Assembly (NCBI GenBank): GCA_018267955.1 | Contig: JAFDXL010000009.1 | Coordinates: 302,717 to 366,716, forward strand | Length of the DNA stretch: 64,000 nucleotides | Source of the DNA: Bacteroidota bacterium | Lineage (GTDB): Bacteria; Bacteroidota; Bacteroidia; Chitinophagales; Chitinophagaceae | Direction of reading: 5' to 3' | In this document: piece by piece, positions 1 to 6,931 of the stretch | Layout of the letters: the number at the start of each line of letters is the position of its first letter | How positions within the stretch are numbered: the stretch's first letter is position 1 | Made by a program: the position numbers and the translations under genes | The notes under the pieces: generated by a model | Databases searched by the model: none | Seen by the model: only the letters and a program-made list of their open reading frames with translations | Told to the model about the DNA's origin: nothing

Positions 1-303
1 AACAAAGTAGATGCTATAAAAGTACTGAACAATAAAACCAACGAAGAAACCACTATATCGGTAAAAGCATTCTTCGTAGCAATAGGCCACAAACCAAATT
101 CAGACCTGTTTAAAGGGCTGCTGGATATGGACGATGCCGGTTACCTTATAACACAGCCTGGCTCTTCTAAAACCAATATAGAAGGCGTATTTGCCTGCGG
201 CGATGTGCAGGATAAAATATACAGGCAGGCTGTAACCGCAGCGGGCAGCGGCTGTATGGCAGCCCTGGATGCAGAACGATACCTTGGAGCTTTAGAACAT
301 TAA
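1..303 (+). CDS. trxB: Thioredoxin reductase, C-terminal part (partial, 5' end outside window)
   Basis: The reading frame open from base 1 encodes the last 100 residues of a class II pyridine nucleotide-disulphide oxidoreductase. Visible marks are AFFVAIGHKPN (end of the NADPH-binding domain) and GVFACGDVQD, the FAD-binding motif typical of thioredoxin reductase, followed by RQAVTAAGSGCMAALDAERYL, the usual C-terminal helix. The enzyme uses NADPH to reduce cytoplasmic thioredoxin. The CxxC active site lies upstream of the window and cannot be checked. A clear hairpin terminator follows directly, so this is the end of its transcription unit. Confidence 0.93.
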   Translation, partial: NKVDAIKVLNNKTNEETTISVKAFFVAIGHKPNSDLFKGLLDMDDAGYLITQPGSSKTNIEGVFACGDVQDKIYRQAVTAAGSGCMAALDAERYLGALEH

Positions 304-310
304 AATAAAA

Positions 311-335
311 AGTCCCTCAATTGAGGGGCTTTTTA
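311..335 (+). terminator. Rho-independent terminator after trxB
   Basis: AGTCCCTCAA is followed directly by its inverted partner TTGAGGGGCT (one G-T wobble) and a T-rich run (TTTTTATTT). It begins 7 bases after the trxB stop. Confidence 0.85.
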
Positions 336-395
336 TTTCTGGATTAATATGTACTTATATGAAAATGCATTCAATATGCGCTTAATTTTATTAGT

Positions 396-713
396 ATGAA
401 AGTATTTATTACTAAAGGGCATAAAAGAGATTTGAATAATGGTATAATTGGTAATTACTCTTATCATACCAAAGAATGTGCAGTAGTAGTTAATTATCGA
501 GAAAGAATGATCGAAATTGAAACTGAAGACTTCAAAAAAACAATTTTTAATTCATCATTTAAAGAATGTAAAGTTTGTCTCAATCCAGACTACGAGGTTT
601 ATTACTATCCAGATCAATGTTATCAAGACATGTTGAATGACGAGGCAAAGCAACATAAAGAATATAGCGAGCTTGTTGACCTATATGATTCAATAGTGAA
701 TAGCAAATCTTAA
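396..713 (+). CDS. Hypothetical protein, 105 aa
   Basis: I do not recognise this protein. It is small and soluble-looking, without signal peptide or membrane segment, rich in Lys, Asn, Tyr and Glu. It has two close cysteines (ECKVC near residues 57-61) and a tyrosine-rich patch (YEVYYYPDQCY) after them. The gene is visibly more AT-rich than the flanking trxB and Crp/Fnr genes, which could mean late acquisition. It ends 11 bases before the TTG start of the Crp/Fnr gene, so the two may be co-transcribed. Coding status rests on the uninterrupted frame, an ATG start and its place between a terminator and the next gene. Confidence 0.6.
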   Translation: MKVFITKGHKRDLNNGIIGNYSYHTKECAVVVNYRERMIEIETEDFKKTIFNSSFKECKVCLNPDYEVYYYPDQCYQDMLNDEAKQHKEYSELVDLYDSIVNSKS

Positions 714-724
714 AAGGTTGTATT

Positions 725-1297
725 TTGACGGAACTGGAACAATACATACAGAACTATTTTGACGTCGGTGAGGATAAAGACCTTGCTGCAATCGCTTCTT
801 GTTTTGTTCCTAATGAGGTGCGCAAAGGAGACTACCTGCTAAAAGAGGGCCGCATCTGTAATCAACTATCTTTCATCCACTCAGGGCTGATACGCATATA
901 CGCTATTAAGGGCGATAAAGAAGTGACACAATGGATATCTACACCCGGATATTTTGTTACTGATCTTGCCAGCTTTACGTTCGGCACACCTGCCAGGTGG
1001 AATATGCAGGCATTGACAGACTGCGAGCTTTATACCATAGATCGCGAAAGGTATAACAAGCTGGGAGAAGCTGTTCCTCAATGGCACCAATTGGAAAAGC
1101 TGTTCATTGCCAAGTGTTTCATTATATTGGAAGAAAGGGTCAACAGCCATCTATTTATGACTGCAGAAGAACGCTACCAGCAATTGGTGGCGAAGCAACC
1201 GGAACTATTTAACCAGGTTCCCCTGCAATACCTTGCGTCTATGCTGGGCATGACACCTGAAACCCTTAGCAGGCTTCGGAAAAAAGCCATAAGCTGA
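725..1297 (+). CDS. Crp/Fnr family transcriptional regulator
   Basis: 190 residues with the two-domain Crp/Fnr layout: a cyclic-nucleotide-binding-like beta-roll (about 20-120, including YLLKEGRICNQLSFIHSGLIRIY) and a C-terminal winged helix. The recognition helix reads PETLSRLRKK, with Glu179, Ser182 and Arg183 in the E-xx-SR pattern that in FNR reads TTGAT half-sites. The N-terminal cysteine set that holds the FNR iron-sulphur cluster is absent, so the signal it senses is unknown. The start is TTG (725-727), the only start near the family's usual N terminus. A perfect TTGAT-N4-ATCAA palindrome begins 6 bases after the stop codon, in front of the DUF4260 gene, the probable target. Confidence 0.9.
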   Translation: MTELEQYIQNYFDVGEDKDLAAIASCFVPNEVRKGDYLLKEGRICNQLSFIHSGLIRIYAIKGDKEVTQWISTPGYFVTDLASFTFGTPARWNMQALTDCELYTIDRERYNKLGEAVPQWHQLEKLFIAKCFIILEERVNSHLFMTAEERYQQLVAKQPELFNQVPLQYLASMLGMTPETLSRLRKKAIS

Positions 1298-1302
1298 AAT
1301 TC

Positions 1303-1316
1303 TTGATATTTATCAA
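1303..1316. promoter_or_regulatory. FNR-type binding palindrome TTGATATTTATCAA
   Basis: A perfect match to the FNR consensus TTGAT-N4-ATCAA and a complete palindrome apart from the central TT. It lies 6 bases after the Crp/Fnr stop codon and 50 bases before the DUF4260 start. The neighbouring regulator carries the E-xx-SR recognition helix that matches this half-site. Whether it activates or represses cannot be told from sequence. Confidence 0.75.
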
Positions 1317-1365
1317 TTCTGTGCGCATGTTTCCTTAAGAGCTTTGTATCATAAAATTCAAAGCA

Positions 1366-1743
1366 ATGAAACAACTGATCAGCATCGAAGAAATGGCCAT
1401 GATGGCAATAGCAATCTACGGCATCACCCTTTTACCTATACACATCAGCTGGTGGCTCTACCCTATACTATTTCTAAGCCCGGATATTAGTATGCTGGGA
1501 TATGCGGTTAATGACACAATAGGCGCATTTACTTATAATTTATTTCACCATAAGGCTGTTGCTATCTCTGTTGTCGCAATTGGTATCATCAGCGGCAATC
1601 CGTACTGGTTATTTGCGGGGCTTATGTTGTTTGCACATTCAGCTTTCGACAGGATGATGGGATATGGACTTAAATATGTAACAGGTTTTTCATACACGCA
1701 CCTGGGCCTGATAGGTAATAAACAGAAGGCAGCGGCAAAATAA
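1366..1743 (+). CDS. DUF4260 family small membrane protein
   Basis: 125 residues resembling DUF4260: an N-terminal hydrophobic pair (about 12-45), PDISMLGY, NDTIGAFTYNLFHHKAV, another hydrophobic segment (about 65-92), then AHSAFDRMMGYGLKY and FSYTHLGLIG, the conserved signature of the family. Likely three to four membrane helices. No biochemical function is established for the family. It follows a Crp/Fnr gene with an FNR-type operator between them, so it is probably the regulated target of that protein; this is inference from layout. Confidence 0.85.
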   Translation: MKQLISIEEMAMMAIAIYGITLLPIHISWWLYPILFLSPDISMLGYAVNDTIGAFTYNLFHHKAVAISVVAIGIISGNPYWLFAGLMLFAHSAFDRMMGYGLKYVTGFSYTHLGLIGNKQKAAAK

Positions 1744-1745
1744 AT

Positions 1746-1753
1746 TACCTTTG
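1746..1753 (+). promoter_or_regulatory. Candidate Bacteroidota -7 box (TACCTTTG) for cvfB
   Basis: Matches the TANNTTTG -7 element and lies 22 bases before the cvfB ATG. No TTG -33 element is seen at normal spacing, so the call is tentative. Confidence 0.45.
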
Positions 1754-1774
1754 CAGCTTAGTTAAGCATAAGCA

Positions 1775-2611
1775 ATGATACAAATAGGCCAATACAATAC
1801 GCTGAAAGTAGTAAAGAAAGTAGACTTCGGCATGTACCTGGATGGTGGGGAAGCCGGTGAAATACTGTTGCCTAAACGTTTTGTTCCTAAAGAGCTAAAG
1901 GTAGATGATGAAGTAGAGGTGTTTTTGTATCACGACTCTGATAACCGCATTATTGCCACTACGCAAAAGCCCTATGCCGTAGCCGGGGAAATTGCTTTGC
2001 TAAGAGCTGTATCTACCAATAAGCAAGGTGCATTCCTTGATTTTGGATTGATGAAGGATGTATTTCTGCCTTTATCGCAACAGGCGGAACATATAGTAGA
2101 AGGTACACCTTACCTGGTGATGTTATATATTGATGAACGTACCGGCAGGCTGGCAGCAACGCAGAGAATTGAGCGCTACCTGGATAATGAAGTACTGACA
2201 GTAAAAGAAAGGGACGAAGTAGACCTGCTGGTATATCAACGTACGGATATTGGTTATAAAGTAATCATCAATAATAAACACATTGGTGTACTGCATTACA
2301 ACGAAGTATTTAAAGAACTGGAGATAGGCGATAAAGCGAAAGGGTTTATCAAGACAATAAGGGAAGACAATAAAATTGACGTATCGCTGGGCGAGATCGG
2401 TTATAAAAAGGTAGGTGGAGAAACAGACAGGATACTGGAATTATTAAAGGAGCATAACGGTTACCTGCCGTATAATGATAAAACAAACCCCGAAGAGATC
2501 TACGAGTTCTTCGGGGTGAGTAAGAAAGTCTTTAAAATGGCTACCGGTGCTCTATATAAACAACATAAAATAGAATTTACACAAACCGGCATCAAATTGC
2601 TGGAGGAATAG
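1775..2611 (+). CDS. cvfB: S1-like RNA-binding protein, CvfB/YitL family
   Basis: 278 residues with the CvfB architecture: an N-terminal OB-fold (MIQIGQYNTLKVVKKVDFGMYLDGG), two further S1-like segments (about 65-135 and 145-215, including GAFLDFGLMKDVFLP and IDVSLGEIGY), and a C-terminal winged helix (about 220-278, NPEEIYEFFGVSKKVFKMATGALY). Family members bind RNA; in Staphylococcus CvfB affects virulence gene expression, but its role in Bacteroidota is not known. A TANNTTTG-type promoter box lies just upstream. The convergent DUF4412 gene ends 4 bases beyond the stop. Confidence 0.9.
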   Translation: MIQIGQYNTLKVVKKVDFGMYLDGGEAGEILLPKRFVPKELKVDDEVEVFLYHDSDNRIIATTQKPYAVAGEIALLRAVSTNKQGAFLDFGLMKDVFLPLSQQAEHIVEGTPYLVMLYIDERTGRLAATQRIERYLDNEVLTVKERDEVDLLVYQRTDIGYKVIINNKHIGVLHYNEVFKELEIGDKAKGFIKTIREDNKIDVSLGEIGYKKVGGETDRILELLKEHNGYLPYNDKTNPEEIYEFFGVSKKVFKMATGALYKQHKIEFTQTGIKLLEE

Positions 2612-2614
2612 CTA

Positions 2615-3400
2615 TTAGTGCATCCCACCCATTTTATAATCGCTGATGTTCTTAGTAATGTCGGCTTTTGTATTTATAGACGTTACTTCCATCTTGGTCT
2701 GTAGCTCGTTGTTCTTATAAAAGTTGCCTTCCATCAAAAAGCCACCGGCCTTTGTATTACCAAAATAGCTCAATGGCCCGCGTGAAAAGCTGCTGCTGAT
2801 GTCAATATTCACGGCAGTTGTCACCCATGCTTCAGTGCGTGTATTGCGATCTTCATCTACGCAAACAAATTCAAAGCAACTGTAACCCTGTATCGTTTTA
2901 GTCTTACCCGTTTTATTGCATTTTATAGATTTAGACGCTCCTGAAGGATCATTTCTCTTTGCCTGTGCTTCGGCACTCATGAATGAATTGATATTAATAG
3001 CCATACCCGTTTTCTTATCTTCATTCAGTGTCACCATGCTATTATTCTTATTATCATAGATCATAAACATATCCTCGCTCTTTCGCCTGCCGGAGCCCTG
3101 TGGCTTCATGCCAAAATACTTTTCCTTCGGGCTCAGGTAATACTGAATATCGTTCTCGTCCTTTACCTCACCACCTTTGTATGTAGTAACATGCATGGTT
3201 AGATCTTGTGTAAAATGATAGGAAGGTTCCGTCTTGCCATTCATCATACCTTGCAGCCAGGCTTCGCCCCTGGCTTTGTTGCCTGCATTATCTTTTTCGT
3301 ATTTGTGTTCTATGGCCTCGCGGGCATAGCTGCTGCCTGGTTGTGCATACAATAAATGGCTGCTAAATAGAATTGCTGTCGTAAGGAGTAAATTTTTCAT
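2615..3400 (-). CDS. DUF4412 domain exported protein
   Basis: 261 residues starting with a signal peptide (MKNLLLTTAILFSSHLLYAQ, cleavage likely after YAQ). The body has the look of DUF4412: alternating beta segments, a statement-like motif KTIQGYSCFEFVCVDEDRNTRTEAWVTT, and a Met/Lys-rich tail ending YKMGGMH. Probably periplasmic or outer-membrane-associated; function unknown for the family. It is transcribed alone, divergent from the DUF58 gene with a 151-base AT-rich spacer. Confidence 0.75.
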   Translation of the reverse strand: MKNLLLTTAILFSSHLLYAQPGSSYAREAIEHKYEKDNAGNKARGEAWLQGMMNGKTEPSYHFTQDLTMHVTTYKGGEVKDENDIQYYLSPKEKYFGMKPQGSGRRKSEDMFMIYDNKNNSMVTLNEDKKTGMAININSFMSAEAQAKRNDPSGASKSIKCNKTGKTKTIQGYSCFEFVCVDEDRNTRTEAWVTTAVNIDISSSFSRGPLSYFGNTKAGGFLMEGNFYKNNELQTKMEVTSINTKADITKNISDYKMGGMH

Positions 3401-3551
3401 GTTTGGTGATTTAAGCTGGAATAAAATTACTGAAATAACATTTGAATATTATTAATTTAATTAGCGCATTTAACACAATCTTGCAGTACTATTTCTTATT
3501 TTCAACTCCGGAAAAATGCTACTATAGCCGGTTATACTACGGACAAAGACT

Positions 3552-4934
3552 ATGAATTGGAAACAGATAAAATGGCTGACACGATATTATCTTCAATACT
3601 TCCCTTTTACTATCAATACCCTTGTATGCGCGGTAGTTGCCTATGTAAGCTATAAGATACTCTACCGGCCATTACAGAAAGATGAGGTGGCCCCTTTCCG
3701 CCCGTTTATACTATTAATGGGCAAGATCGTTTTCTGGTTTTTTATCGCTTTGGTTCTATTATCTGTACTAAGTACCATTGCCAGCTGGTTGCATTACCTG
3801 TGGCTGAAGCGCGACGAACGAAACAAACTGCAAATATCCTTTACTACAGAAACGCGCAATGGCAAGAAGAACAAACTTTATTTGCATGCTGTTATTGAAA
3901 AGATCAGGCGGCCTTTGCTAGGCTTTGTAAAAGCACGCCTCTACTACGATAACAATACACTTACGGAGACCTTCACCCTGCTATCTAACAAGCTTAAAGA
4001 AAAAAGCATCTGGCGCGAGGCAATAACCGGTAAAAGCCGAATGGAACTGCCGGATATTAAAGAATATGAACTCAAAGGCAGCTTCCTGTTTTTTGAGGAC
4101 ATGCTGCAGATATGTAAGCTTACTGTATCACAACCATTAGGTGGACACTTTTACCAACCGCCTGTATTGGCAGAAGATGATGACCGTGATGTGTATCCAA
4201 AGAAAACCGAAAGTATGGATGTGCGCATAGATCAATTGCGCAGGGTTGAGGGAGAATATTTGAACTATAAAGATTTTGAGTCGGGCGATGATGTGCGCAG
4301 GATCGTGTGGAAGGTATATGCCAAAAACAGGGACCTGGTAGTACGCGTGCCGGAGTTATACGAACCTTATGCATCGCATCTATATTTTTATGCCTCTTTC
4401 AATGCTACTATTAAAGCTCAATGGGCTAGCGACGGGTATATGAAAGAGATGCTCAACTATTATAAGAATTATGTGTGGACGGTATATGATACTTTATCAA
4501 AGAAAGAATGGGCGCTTAGATATATACCAGACCAAAGCTTTAATATACCGGAGCATTTAAGCGATAATGAAAAGGCATCGCGTATTATAAGCAATAGCAG
4601 CTGGAATAACGATAAGACTTTAACGCAGTATTTTAACCCCAGGCACGGCACCGTATTATGCATTTCATCCCTTACTGATCTGGAAGAACTGCAAACCTTA
4701 CTGGACCAATGTGATGCCAGCACGGTCATCTATTTTGTAAAGCTCTCCGGTGTATTCAGGCAGTTTGTGGCATGGACATGGCTGAAGCGGTTAATATTCC
4801 TACCACCCAAAGACAGGCTTAACAAGCTCCGGGCAAGATGGGTGTTCTCTCCACTAAGGCTGCAGGTATTAAAACGCGAAAAGGCAATAGAAGAAATGCT
4901 GCAAAAAACGGCAGCCATAAATGCAACTTTATAA
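3552..4934 (+). CDS. DUF58 domain membrane protein
   Basis: 460 residues. Two N-terminal membrane helices (about 16-38 and 52-80) precede a cytoplasmic region with the DUF58 signature DFESGDDVRRIVWKVYAKNRDLVVRVPE around residues 241-268. DUF58 proteins often stand beside a MoxR ATPase and von Willebrand proteins, in systems thought to mature secreted or periplasmic factors. No MoxR or VWA gene is next to it here, so it is an orphan. The C-terminal 190 residues are VWA-like in length but I see no clear MIDAS motif. The next gene starts 56 bases downstream. Confidence 0.82.
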   Translation: MNWKQIKWLTRYYLQYFPFTINTLVCAVVAYVSYKILYRPLQKDEVAPFRPFILLMGKIVFWFFIALVLLSVLSTIASWLHYLWLKRDERNKLQISFTTETRNGKKNKLYLHAVIEKIRRPLLGFVKARLYYDNNTLTETFTLLSNKLKEKSIWREAITGKSRMELPDIKEYELKGSFLFFEDMLQICKLTVSQPLGGHFYQPPVLAEDDDRDVYPKKTESMDVRIDQLRRVEGEYLNYKDFESGDDVRRIVWKVYAKNRDLVVRVPELYEPYASHLYFYASFNATIKAQWASDGYMKEMLNYYKNYVWTVYDTLSKKEWALRYIPDQSFNIPEHLSDNEKASRIISNSSWNNDKTLTQYFNPRHGTVLCISSLTDLEELQTLLDQCDASTVIYFVKLSGVFRQFVAWTWLKRLIFLPPKDRLNKLRARWVFSPLRLQVLKREKAIEEMLQKTAAINATL

Positions 4935-4990
4935 ATATTAATACAGCCTTAAAACAGGTTCTGTAATTTTAATTTCTAAATCATCATATT

Positions 4991-5482
4991 ATGTTAGACG
5001 AAATAATGAACATCATCAACCAGCATGGACAGCAAAGTGTTGTAGAAAATAGTGCTGTACCTAATGAACACAACGAAGGTGTATTGCAGGAAGCAAGCAG
5101 CTCTATATTGGGTGGGCTACAGCAAATGGTAGCAGGCGGCAACTTCAGCCAGCTCATTGGCATGTTCCAGGGTACAGACCATACGGTAACCAACGATATA
5201 TCAAACAATTTTGCACAGAATATCTCTCAGAAGTTTGGTATTGATCCATCGGCTGCAACCAATATTGCAGGCAGCCTAATACCGCAGGTGCTGGGTTCTT
5301 TAAAATCTCAGATTGTAACCCAAGGCTTCGGTGGTATGAACATGCAAAATATTTTTGCCTCGCTTGGTAATGGCGGCGGCGTTCAGGACATCATCAATTC
5401 GGTAGGAAACCAATTTGGCCTTGATAAGGACAAAGATGGTGATGTAGACCTGTCGGATATTACAGGATTCTTTAAAAAGTAG
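4991..5482 (+). CDS. DUF937-like protein with C-terminal EF-hand-like loop
   Basis: 163 residues without signal peptide. The N-terminal 120 residues are helical, Gly/Ser/Gln-rich and resemble DUF937/YidB-type proteins (SILGGLQQMVAGGNFSQLIGMF; AATNIAGSLIPQVLGSLK). The C terminus carries DKDKDGDVDLSD, a canonical 12-residue calcium-binding loop of the dockerin/EF-hand kind, followed by ITGFFKK. Function is unknown; the acidic loop suggests calcium binding. It ends at a bidirectional terminator shared with the convergent DUF6048 gene. Confidence 0.7.
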   Translation: MLDEIMNIINQHGQQSVVENSAVPNEHNEGVLQEASSSILGGLQQMVAGGNFSQLIGMFQGTDHTVTNDISNNFAQNISQKFGIDPSAATNIAGSLIPQVLGSLKSQIVTQGFGGMNMQNIFASLGNGGGVQDIINSVGNQFGLDKDKDGDVDLSDITGFFKK

Positions 5483-5506
5483 AAAGGTGCTAATGCACCT
5501 TTTTCT
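5483..5506. terminator. Bidirectional terminator between the DUF937-like and DUF6048 genes
   Basis: AAAGGTGC-TAAT-GCACCTTT stem-loop with a pyrimidine-rich T run on the plus side and A residues on the other. The loop overlaps the stop codon of the convergent DUF6048 gene (5490-5492). Confidence 0.8.
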
Positions 5507-6194
5507 TTTTCCACCTTATCGCATAATCTACGTAGAAGTTAAAGTCGAAAATACTCGGCTTATCTCCTCGGCCATATCCGGCTATATAAGATGGCGGTAA
5601 TTCTTTCAGTTGCTTACCGTTAAATATAAATTTACCTCTTACAGTCCATCCGGTAAATAGCCCTTTAAACAACTCTACCCTTACACCGCCGGTAATCTCA
5701 AACCAGTGGGCGAATATATTTTTGCCGGGTATCGTACCGCTGGTATTGCCCCATAGCGGATCTATAATAGTAAAGGCTGCAGGGCTGCGATCAATGAAGG
5801 CTAGTCCATACCTGAGCCCAATAAATGCCATATCCCAGTCGTTAGGAAATAAGCGGGTAAGAATACCTTTGTTATAGCCGCCTCTGAAAAACACATTGCT
5901 GCTTTTATAACTCAGGTAAAGAGAATCCTGCTGGCCACTGCCCCAGCCCCCTTCTAACACCCAATACGATTCCTTTTTATAATAATAATCCAGTTCAAAA
6001 TCAAAGGCCTTACGCTCTTTGTCAAATCCGTACAGAATAGGCTTAAAAAGATCAAAACCGAAACGCAACTGGCGCACACTATCCACTACCACGGTTTTGT
6101 TATCCGTTTCATCGTCATCGCTATTAGCTAACTGTGCCGTAGCACATAAGCTAAGTAACAACAATAATAGTGTGCTAGTAAAATATTTTAACAT
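5490..6194 (-). CDS. DUF6048 family protein
   Basis: About 234 residues with a signal peptide (MLKYFTSTLLLLLLSLCATAQ). The mature part is rich in aromatic beta strands (FDFELDYYYKKESYWVLEGGWGSG; FNFYVDYAIRWKKKK), consistent with a small outer-membrane barrel and with the Bacteroidota family DUF6048. I chose the ATG at 6194 over a TTG two codons upstream. It overlaps the end of the DUF6452 gene by about 20 bases, so the two are translationally coupled. DUF6048 and DUF6452 commonly travel together; their function is not known. Confidence 0.78.
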   Translation of the reverse strand: MLKYFTSTLLLLLLSLCATAQLANSDDDETDNKTVVVDSVRQLRFGFDLFKPILYGFDKERKAFDFELDYYYKKESYWVLEGGWGSGQQDSLYLSYKSSNVFFRGGYNKGILTRLFPNDWDMAFIGLRYGLAFIDRSPAAFTIIDPLWGNTSGTIPGKNIFAHWFEITGGVRVELFKGLFTGWTVRGKFIFNGKQLKELPPSYIAGYGRGDKPSIFDFNFYVDYAIRWKKKKVH

Positions 6195-6663
6195 GTTCAA
6201 TATTAGCAGTTCCGTCTATATTTCCATTGACGATTTTTACAGAATCAATATTATAATAGGTATTTTTCACACTCTGAAGTACATAATGAAAAGTGTACCC
6301 ACAGGCTTTTGATAAAAAGGTGAGGTTTCGCTGATAATAAAAGGTAATTGTATCTGACCCCAGGAAAGTGGAATCTGTACTGATATAATACCGGATGCTA
6401 TCGCTCTTAGGAGACAACAGCAACGCAAATTTGCTTTGATTGACACCCTTATACAATGCAAAATTACTATCTGGAATAGTGATCAGCGCTTTTGGTAAAA
6501 TGGAATCTACACCTGCATAACCCGTATCTGCAGGCTTATAAGTTCCAACCACCATATCTACCGTTAGGGGCTGAAAACATGGCTCTGAGGACCTTTTACA
6601 GGAAACCCACAATACCGATACAAGTAATATGATCAGAGATAACTTAGAGCCTGTCTTAATCAT
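6175..6663 (-). CDS. DUF6452 family lipoprotein
   Basis: 162 residues with a lipoprotein signal peptide: hydrophobic core SLIILLVSVLWVSC, lipid-acceptor Cys near position 22, then KRSSEPC. The mature protein is beta-rich with repeated threonine/serine strands, consistent with Bacteroidota family DUF6452. It overlaps the upstream coiled-coil gene by 8 bases and the downstream DUF6048 gene by about 20, so pheT, the coiled-coil gene and these two probably form one operon. Likely lipid-anchored in the envelope; role unknown. Confidence 0.75.
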   Translation of the reverse strand: MIKTGSKLSLIILLVSVLWVSCKRSSEPCFQPLTVDMVVGTYKPADTGYAGVDSILPKALITIPDSNFALYKGVNQSKFALLLSPKSDSIRYYISTDSTFLGSDTITFYYQRNLTFLSKACGYTFHYVLQSVKNTYYNIDSVKIVNGNIDGTANIEHVKIFY

Positions 6664-6931
6664 TGAGTGTAGACAATATTTTATCTATTTCACCAATCAC
6701 GGTATCCAGTTGCTTCTTCATTACATCTTTCTCGCTATCGCTGATGGCGGTGTTACTGATCTGTGACGCAAGTACATTTTCTTCCATACCGGCTACCTTT
6801 TCCTGCAGCTTTCCTATCTCTTCAACCTGCTGTGCAATAGTTTCCTGCAGCCGCTGGTTCTCCGACTTTAATGATGCATATTTTCTCAATAAAGCATCCA
6901 GTTTATCGTTCAATAAGGTCAACTCCTGCAT
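6656..6931 (-). CDS. Coiled-coil protein downstream of pheT (ZapB-like in shape)
   Basis: 91 residues that form an almost continuous heptad pattern (LLNDKLDALLRKYASLKSENQRLQETIAQQVEEIGKLQEKV), with no signal peptide. Its ATG overlaps the pheT stop in TAATG, which implies coupling. In many Bacteroidota pheT is followed by such a coiled-coil gene and then zapA, so a role in cell division is plausible, but zapA is missing here: the next genes are DUF6452 and DUF6048. The assignment beyond 'coiled coil' is inference. Confidence 0.72.
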   Translation of the reverse strand: MQELTLLNDKLDALLRKYASLKSENQRLQETIAQQVEEIGKLQEKVAGMEENVLASQISNTAISDSEKDVMKKQLDTVIGEIDKILSTLND

